This document shows positions 1 through 4,537 of a stretch of DNA of 7,052 nucleotides, one piece after another. Both the position numbers and the translations under genes were made by a program. The notes under the pieces were generated by a model. The model searched no databases. It saw nothing but the letters and a program-made list of their open reading frames with translations, and had not been told where the DNA came from. Source of the DNA: Crocinitomicaceae bacterium (GTDB lineage Bacteria; Bacteroidota; Bacteroidia; Flavobacteriales_D; Crocinitomicaceae); contig DQTF01000064.1 in the NCBI GenBank assembly GCA_015662935.1, forward strand, positions 1 through 7,052, in the 5' to 3' direction. Every line of letters starts with the position of its first letter. The first letter of the stretch is position 1.

Positions 1-35
1 AAATGCCTGTTCAATTAATTGAACAGGCATTTTTT
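1..35 (+). terminator. Rho-independent terminator of an upstream gene
   Basis: Bases 1-16 are the exact reverse complement of 17-32, so a long uninterrupted hairpin forms, and a T run follows (to 35). It most likely ends transcription of a gene left of the window and insulates the tmRNA promoter that follows. It may act in both directions, but the A run on its left is cut by the window edge. Confidence 0.85.
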
Positions 36-46
36 GTGTAAATAAC

Positions 47-75
47 TTTAGACGGTATAATTATTGCTACCTTTG
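47..75 (+). promoter_or_regulatory. Bacteroidota-type promoter of ssrA
   Basis: TACCTTTG at 68-75 matches the Bacteroidota -7 consensus TAnnTTTG exactly. A weak -33-like TTTAG lies at 47-51. The mature tmRNA would begin 13 nt after the -7 box, which leaves a short leader for RNase P to remove. The -33 assignment is uncertain; the -7 box is clear. Confidence 0.7.
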
Positions 76-88
76 TAGTCAGTTCTTT

Positions 89-487
89 GGGGTCGTACTG
101 GATTTGACAGCGATAGCAGTCGTTTAGTGCAAGCATGTCGAGCAATGTGGTGAAGCTCGTAAATATCTAGTCACAAACTATAATTGACAATACGTCTTTT
201 AGACTTGCTGCCTAATTTGTTAGACAAATTAAGCTTTATTGAGCGGAAGTATAGTACGCCAACGAGTTCCTTCTCCTTTGCTTCAGTCTGTTAAGCGAGG
301 AACCAGAAGGACCATAAATTACAGAATAGAGCTAACGATTCTTCTAAGTTAGTTCGAGATTGAGAAGATAAGTGTAACTATTGGGTGTCTTTGTCCGAGG
401 TTCCATCGAAAATCTAATCAAAGAATAAGCATGTAGAAAGCTGAATTATTCGTCGTTTGGACGAGGGTTCGAAACCCTCCGACTCCA
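89..487 (+). ncRNA. ssrA: transfer-messenger RNA (tmRNA)
   Basis: This RNA rescues stalled ribosomes: it acts as an alanyl-tRNA mimic and then as a short mRNA that adds a degradation tag. The 5' end GGGGTCG (89-95) pairs with CGACTCC (480-486), with one G-U pair, to form the acceptor stem; A487 is the discriminator and CCA is not encoded. The T arm is present (GGGTTCGAAACCC, about 467-479), as is the conserved 5' segment ACTGGATTTGAC (97-108). The tag reading frame ends in Leu-Ala-Ala-stop (204-215). That stop sits in a hairpin formed by TAATTTGT and ACAAATTA (213-231). If reading resumes at GAC 186, the tag is D-N-T-S-F-R-L-A-A, nine residues. This is the length usual in Bacteroidota, but the sequence differs from the common GENNYALAA type. 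The length of about 399 nt is normal for the family. The resume codon is inferred by analogy rather than shown. Confidence 0.96.
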
Positions 488-496
488 CAGTAATTT

Positions 497-535
497 AAAG
501 AATCTTAGTCTCGACTAAGGTTCTTTATTTTTTTT
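497..535 (+). terminator. Rho-independent terminator of ssrA
   Basis: AAAGAATCTTAGTC (497-510) pairs with GACTAAGGTTCTTT (513-526), with one G-U wobble, and is followed by a run of T (528-535). It begins ten bases after the tmRNA discriminator base, so it defines the 3' end of the ssrA transcript. No convincing TAnnTTTG promoter is visible between it and the ATG at 575. Confidence 0.9.
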
Positions 536-574
536 CAAAAAAAAGCTCTATATTCACTCAACTACACTACGCTT

Positions 575-1693
575 ATGCTAACCTTAAGAATAATTTCATT
601 TTTTCTTTTCTTTTCACTTATTGGTCATTCCCAAATCGTAATCAATGAGGTATCTACCGCACAAAACTTTGGTGTTGCTGACGAAGATGGCAACTATCCT
701 GACTGGATTGAGCTTTACAACGCAGGTACAACAGCTGTAGATCTAGAAGGTTATGCGCTAGTTTCAGAAAATGAAGTCAAGCAAAACTGGATTTTTCCAT
801 CAATTATTATTCAACCTAACGATTATTTAATTGTTTTTGCTTCAGAAAAAGATAGACGAGACATAATTGACCATTGGGAGGCACCTATTTACCCGCAAAG
901 TATTTGGGATTATTATACTGGACCGACTACGCCTCCAAGCAACTGGAATACCAATTCTTTTAATACAACTACATGGAACAATGGCATCGGTGGAATTGGT
1001 TACGGTGATGGTGATGATAGTACTATCATTGCTCCAACGACTACCTTATACATGAGAAGTGATTTTATATTGACTGACACCAGTAATATCTCAATTGGAT
1101 TAATGATTTTAGATTATGACGATTCATTTGTTGCCTATTTGAATGGAGTAGAATTAGCTCGCAACAATGTTGGAGTCCATGGAACACCTCCTGTATTTAC
1201 CGACCTTGCTTATGAGGAACATGAATCACAGCTCTATAATGGAGGGAATTATGAGTTTTTCTTTTTTGATAGAACAATAATGGGCAATTCAAAAAATGAA
1301 GGAAATAATGCGTTCTCACTCGAGGCAGGATTTTATTCTGGAAGCCAAACAATTAGTATTAATTCAAACGAAAATGGAACTGTACACTATACGACAGACG
1401 GAAGTATTCCAATACTTAGTTCTAGTATATACACGGCACCACTTTCTGTAACTTCAAATACAGTATTAAAAGCAGTATTCTTCCCATCTACCTCTTCTAT
1501 ACTTCCTAGTAAACCACAAGTTGCAACTTATTACATTGATGAAAATGTGTCTTTGCCCGTGATTTCAATTACCACTGATCCAAAAAATTTATGGAATTAC
1601 TATGAGGTTTTTTACGTATTTGGTCCGAATGCAGACTCAGTTAATTACCCTTTCATAGGATCAATTTTTTGGAATGGATGGGAAATTACTTAA
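575..1693 (+). CDS. Truncated CotH-family surface protein (LTD, beta-sandwich, chitobiase-C-like); likely pseudogene 5' part
   Basis: The 372-residue frame starts with a signal peptide (residues 1-19, cut near HSQ). A lamin-tail domain follows (20-95: INEVS, DWIELYN, LEGYALV). Next comes a beta-sandwich (100-240) with the family marks GYGDGDD, DYDDSFVAYLNG and EHES. A chitobiase C-terminal-like domain (246-320) has HYTTDGSIP and VLKAVFF. The frame then enters the start of a CotH kinase-like domain (LPVISITTD, GPNA, FWNGWE) and stops where the family continues with Arg-Pro and the whole catalytic core. Family members are usually secreted by T9SS and several hundred residues longer. The next 150 bases encode a sorting-domain-like tail in another frame (see 1674-1841), so this is probably a relic of a deletion. 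No promoter is visible between the ssrA terminator and the ATG, which fits a dead or poorly expressed gene. The domain calls are from recognition of motifs; a short product of some other use cannot be excluded. Confidence 0.8.
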   Translation: MLTLRIISFFLFFSLIGHSQIVINEVSTAQNFGVADEDGNYPDWIELYNAGTTAVDLEGYALVSENEVKQNWIFPSIIIQPNDYLIVFASEKDRRDIIDHWEAPIYPQSIWDYYTGPTTPPSNWNTNSFNTTTWNNGIGGIGYGDGDDSTIIAPTTTLYMRSDFILTDTSNISIGLMILDYDDSFVAYLNGVELARNNVGVHGTPPVFTDLAYEEHESQLYNGGNYEFFFFDRTIMGNSKNEGNNAFSLEAGFYSGSQTISINSNENGTVHYTTDGSIPILSSSIYTAPLSVTSNTVLKAVFFPSTSSILPSKPQVATYYIDENVSLPVISITTDPKNLWNYYEVFYVFGPNADSVNYPFIGSIFWNGWEIT

Positions 1694-1841
1694 AATGATT
1701 GATTCTGGATCAAAATTACATCCAGAAGGCAAGTTTTCATTTCAAATTAATAAATTAGAATATCAGCTTTCAAAAGGATTACACTTTTTAAAATTTGATT
1801 CTAGAGAATTTACAAAGGTTATTAAGTTAAGCATATTTTAA
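1674..1841 (+). pseudogene. T9SS type A sorting-domain remnant, 3' end of the broken CotH gene
   Basis: In the frame +1 to the preceding gene, an open stretch reads DGKLLKMIDSGSK, then LSKGLHFLKFDS, and ends FTKVIKLSIF-stop (1839-1841). The pattern of a Gly-Lys turn, a hydrophobic strand, Lys-Gly-x-x-Phe-x-Lys and a final basic-hydrophobic strand is that of a T9SS C-terminal sorting domain (about 55 residues). This is what one expects at the end of the lamin-tail/CotH protein begun at 575. It has no signal peptide and no clear ribosome-binding site, so it is not a gene alone. It overlaps the 5' part near 1674-1693, where an out-of-frame deletion junction is likely. It meets the minus-strand gene tail to tail, overlapping by four bases (1838-1841). 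Confidence 0.65.
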
Positions 1842-2056
1842 TCCTCAAACCCGCAAAACCTTCTGCCGTACTTATTAATTGCTATAGACTTTGAAACAGA
1901 ACGTATCTCATGTGTGCACTGCTTAATACCTGGGCAATCTTTCTTTAGATGGTATACTTCAGCGCTTGGAGAAATACAAATAAAAACAGTGACTTCATCA
2001 GAAGATTTAAAGCCAAAAAATATAAATAACAGCAATGTAATTAGTAAACTTTTCAT
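1838..2056 (-). CDS. Small exported Cys/His-rich protein of unknown function
   Basis: This is a 72-residue protein. Residues 1-17 form a hydrophobic signal peptide or single membrane segment. The mature part carries C27, H36, C41, C47, H49 and C68 in the pattern FIC...YHLKKDCPGI..CTHEI...A...YGRRFCG. The order of YH, C, C-x-H and a final GR-x-x-C-G resembles small Bacteroidota hypothetical proteins that may fold around a metal ion or disulfides. The function is not known, and metal binding is inference from residue spacing only. The ATG at 2056 is preceded by a leader of about 50 nt with a fitting -7 box, which supports this start. It is divergent from the response regulator (2203) and convergent with the pseudogene remnant. 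A real gene is likely because the hydrophobic start and conserved-looking Cys/His pattern are coherent. Confidence 0.75.
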   Translation of the reverse strand: MKSLLITLLLFIFFGFKSSDEVTVFICISPSAEVYHLKKDCPGIKQCTHEIRSVSKSIAINKYGRRFCGFED

Positions 2057-2105
2057 AGTGTTTGATGTTGGTTATTGTCTGAATTACAATTAATTAACTT
2101 AGTAT

Positions 2106-2113
2106 CAAAAATA
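2106..2113 (-). promoter_or_regulatory. Probable -7 box of the small Cys/His-rich gene
   Basis: Read on the minus strand, TATTTTTG matches TAnnTTTG. It lies about 50 nt before the ATG at 2056, leaving an untranslated leader of roughly 40 nt. A T-rich stretch near 2134-2140 (GTTTTAG on the minus strand) may be the -33 region but is weak. Confidence 0.5.
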
Positions 2114-2148
2114 TTATCAAATCTGATGGTTATCTAAAACTAGGTAAT

Positions 2149-2187
2149 ATGTCGTATTATTACTAAGAAAGAAATACTTTACCTTTG
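2149..2187 (+). promoter_or_regulatory. Promoter and possible operator of the response regulator gene
   Basis: TACCTTTG at 2180-2187 is an exact TAnnTTTG -7 box, identical to that of ssrA. Upstream, ATGTCGTATTATTACTAA (2149-2166) closely resembles the sequence at 2934-2951 before the FGE-fold gene, and both start exactly 31 nt before their -7 box. Part of it (TTA at 2157-2159) occupies the -33 position; the ATGwCG portion goes beyond what a -33 box needs. GTAAT (2144-2148) and ATTAC (2159-2163) form an inverted repeat flanking the site, which would suit a dimeric regulator. The messenger leader would be only about 10 nt. Confidence 0.6.
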
Positions 2188-2202
2188 AAAAAAAATAAGC
2201 CT

Positions 2203-2856
2203 ATGCCAATTAAAATAGCAATTGCTGAAGATAATAACCTGCTTGCTCAGGCTCTACAAGAAAAACTATCATTCTTTGATAATTTGAATTACAAATTCAG
2301 AGGTGTCAATGGTAAAGAGTTAATTGACCTTCTTGAAAAAGATCATAATATAGATATTGTTCTAATGGATATTCAAATGCCAGAAATGGATGGAATAACT
2401 GCTACTGAAATTATAAAGAAAAAACATCCTCAAATAAAAATTATCATGATTACAGTATTTGATGATGATGAAAATATATTCAACGCAATAAAAGCTGGAG
2501 CAGACGGATACCTTTTAAAAGATAGCAATACGGAAGAAATTCATTCCGGGATTTTAAATGTTATGAAAGGTGGTGCTGCGATGACTCCAACTATTGCTCT
2601 AAGAACACTCGAATTTCTACGTTATCCAGAAAAATTCACTGCTGATAAGATATTACTCGACGAAGTCAAATTAACAAAACGTGAAACAGAAATTCTGACG
2701 CAGCTTTCAAAAGGATTGAATTACAATCAAATTGCAGAAAACTTATTTATCAGTCCCTCTACTGTTAGAAAACACATTGAAAACACGTATAAAAAATTAC
2801 AAGTGCATAATAAAATGGAAGCCGTTCAAGAAGGAATGAAACGTAACCTCATCTAA
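2203..2856 (+). CDS. NarL/LuxR-type two-component response regulator
   Basis: This is a 217-residue DNA-binding regulator in the cytoplasm, expected to be phosphorylated by a sensor histidine kinase. The receiver domain (residues 1-122) has the acidic pair E9-D10, phospho-acceptor D56 in VLMDIQMPEMDG, switch T84 and K106. The C-terminal LuxR helix-turn-helix (about 155-217) begins LTKRETEIL and contains the recognition-helix pattern ISPSTVRKHI. The start chosen is ATG 2203, giving MPIKIAIAEDNN, the normal receiver N-terminus. The in-frame TTG at 2185 overlaps the -7 promoter box and would sit before the transcript. The ribosome-binding region is A-rich. No kinase gene lies beside it, so its partner is unknown. 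It is followed by its own terminator, so it is probably a single-gene unit. The promoter element shared with the FGE-fold gene downstream suggests self-regulation and control of that operon, an inference. Confidence 0.95.
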   Translation: MPIKIAIAEDNNLLAQALQEKLSFFDNLNYKFRGVNGKELIDLLEKDHNIDIVLMDIQMPEMDGITATEIIKKKHPQIKIIMITVFDDDENIFNAIKAGADGYLLKDSNTEEIHSGILNVMKGGAAMTPTIALRTLEFLRYPEKFTADKILLDEVKLTKRETEILTQLSKGLNYNQIAENLFISPSTVRKHIENTYKKLQVHNKMEAVQEGMKRNLI

Positions 2857-2882
2857 ACAATAATTTACACGTTAATATTATT

Positions 2883-2908
2883 AAGCAGGGAATATCTCTG
2901 CTTTTTTT
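2883..2908 (+). terminator. Rho-independent terminator after the response regulator
   Basis: AAGCAGGG (2883-2890) pairs with CTCTGCTT (2896-2903), including one G-U pair, around the loop AATAT. The T run extends to 2908. It separates the regulator transcript from the FGE-fold/adhesin operon. Confidence 0.85.
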
Positions 2909-2933
2909 GTGCCTAGTTTTTAATATACGGCAA

Positions 2934-2972
2934 ATGACGTATTGTAGTAAAACTGTTTTCGTTGTTTCTTTG
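2934..2972 (+). promoter_or_regulatory. Promoter and possible operator of the FGE-fold/adhesin operon
   Basis: TTTCTTTG at 2965-2972 fits the TAnnTTTG -7 box with one mismatch, and TTG at 2942-2944 is a fitting -33 triplet 20 nt upstream. The start of the site, ATGACGTATTGT (2934-2945), matches 10 of 12 bases of the element at 2149-2160 and has the same 31-nt distance to the -7 box. ATACG (2925-2929) and CGTAT (2938-2942) form an inverted repeat. The messenger leader would be about 25-30 nt before ATG 3006. Confidence 0.6.
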
Positions 2973-3005
2973 TATTGAATAATTAGATAATTAAATAACG
3001 ACCAA

Positions 3006-4514
3006 ATGAAAAGCTCAATTAACAAAACAATTCAAAAAATTGCATTAACATTAACCTTGTTCAGTTTCGCTCAAGTATTATTTGCAAACAATATTTCCGT
3101 TACAAACACTTCCATTGTGAGTCAAAATACCGCTGCCGATTATACGCATGTAAAATTTGACATCAGTTGGGATAACTCTTGGAGAACTTCCACATTAGAA
3201 AACAATTGGGACGCAGCCTATGTTTTTGTTAAGTACAGAATTCCTCCAATGAATACTTGGTATCATGCAACATTAAATTACGTAGATGGTACAGCTGCTA
3301 ATGACGGTAACACAAACCCAACGGGGGGAACAATCAATACGACTGCTGATGGAAAAGGTGCTTTCTTATACAGAAATGCAGATGGAATTGGGAACATTAA
3401 CTATACTGGAGCTCAACTTCGTTGGGACTATGGAGCTGACGGTTTAACCGATGAAGATAGTGTTGAAATTTGTGTACTTGCCATTGAAATGGTCTATGTA
3501 CCACAAGCAGCATTCTTCTTAGGAGACGGATCTACTTCTCCTCAAGGTAATTTTGAAGATGCACTTTCAGGAAATGCTTTTCAAGTAACTTCTGAGGCAC
3601 TTATCACTCTTGGAGGTGGAGGTACTGGTTCTCTTGGTAATAATAACAGACTAGGAATGCTTAATCCAACTTATGAAGATTTCACTGATGTTGCTTCTCA
3701 AACTCTACCTGCAGCATTCCCGAAAGGATTTAACGCTTTTTATTGCATGAAATATGAAGTCACACAGGGACAATATGCAGATTTCTTAAACAAGTTAAAC
3801 TTAACACAGGCAACAGCACGCTATGTCGGAGCTTATAATACAACTAGTCAATCGATAACTGGAACTCATCCTAACTTTGCTGCTGATGCACCTGATAGAG
3901 CATTAATGTACATCAACCAATTAGATGCGTTAGCTTATTTAGATTGGAGTGGATTGAGACCGATGACAGAATTAGAATATGAAAAAGCATCCAGAGGAAC
4001 TCGCCCCGTTACAGCAGACGAGTTTGCTTGGGGAGATGTTTCTATTCATGCCGCAGCATATACAGCGACCAATCCTGGTCTGCCAAATGAAACCATAAAT
4101 GATATTGATGGAATTGGTAATGCTATCTACTTATCCACTAGACCTTATCTCAGACCTATTAGAGTAGGTGCCATCGCTGCCAGTCAAGCTGTTGCAAATC
4201 GTGTAGAATCTGGTGGAACATATTACGGAATTATGGAAATGAGTGGTAACCAAAATGAGCTAGCAATGTCCGTTGGACGTCCTGAAGGTAGATTATATGA
4301 TGGGAATCATGGAGATGGTTCTATTACAAGTGCAGGGGCTGCTGATGTCACAAATTGGCCTACTTCAGTTTACGGTTTAGGTATTCGAGGTGGATCTTAT
4401 AATAATCCAGGTACTTATCTTAGAACTTCTTCTCGAGCAGCTGCCCATATATACACAATAAGTACTGCTAGAAATTACACTATTGGTTTTAGAGGAGTAA
4501 GAACTGCTCAATAA
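3006..4514 (+). CDS. Exported FGE-sulfatase (SUMF1-fold) domain protein
   Basis: This 502-residue protein has a signal peptide (1-27, ending VLFA). A beta-rich N-terminal domain follows (about 28-155: VKFDISWDNSWR, DAAYVFVKYR). Then comes the formylglycine-generating-enzyme fold (about 160-502). Its markers in order are EMVYVPQAAFFLGDG (161-175), FYCMKYEVTQGQYADFLN (245-262), LRPMTELEYEKASRG (317-331), MEMSGN (410-415), IRGGSY (460-465) and GFRGVRTAQ at the end. The family includes sulfatase activators, EgtB and PvdO, but many Bacteroidota members are exported and of unknown role. Only two cysteines occur (C156, C247), neither in the C-terminal region where true FGE has its copper-binding pair. 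The usual Trp-Glu after SGN is replaced by Gln-Asn-Glu. Sulfatase activation is therefore unlikely, and a binding or structural role is more plausible. It is the first gene of an operon with the adhesin that begins 23 bp later. Confidence 0.9.
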   Translation: MKSSINKTIQKIALTLTLFSFAQVLFANNISVTNTSIVSQNTAADYTHVKFDISWDNSWRTSTLENNWDAAYVFVKYRIPPMNTWYHATLNYVDGTAANDGNTNPTGGTINTTADGKGAFLYRNADGIGNINYTGAQLRWDYGADGLTDEDSVEICVLAIEMVYVPQAAFFLGDGSTSPQGNFEDALSGNAFQVTSEALITLGGGGTGSLGNNNRLGMLNPTYEDFTDVASQTLPAAFPKGFNAFYCMKYEVTQGQYADFLNKLNLTQATARYVGAYNTTSQSITGTHPNFAADAPDRALMYINQLDALAYLDWSGLRPMTELEYEKASRGTRPVTADEFAWGDVSIHAAAYTATNPGLPNETINDIDGIGNAIYLSTRPYLRPIRVGAIAASQAVANRVESGGTYYGIMEMSGNQNELAMSVGRPEGRLYDGNHGDGSITSAGAADVTNWPTSVYGLGIRGGSYNNPGTYLRTSSRAAAHIYTISTARNYTIGFRGVRTAQ

Positions 4515-4537
4515 ATGATATTCACTCATGTGATCCA

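Noticed and set aside
173..187. tmRNA tag starting at ACA 173 directly after TAGTC
   Set aside because: That frame meets TGA after four codons, so it cannot give a working tag; the LAA-stop frame is different.
867..1055. Open frame of 62 codons on the plus strand
   Set aside because: It lies wholly inside the lamin-tail/CotH gene in another frame, with no signal, domain or ribosome-binding support.
2185..2202. TTG at 2185 as start of the response regulator, adding six residues
   Set aside because: The codon lies inside the -7 box TACCTTTG, so it would precede the transcript start. ATG 2203 gives the standard receiver N-terminus.
3006..4514. FGE-fold protein as a variable target of a diversity-generating retroelement
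   Set aside because: Such targets often have this fold, but no reverse transcriptase, template repeat or A-biased variable repeat is seen in the window.
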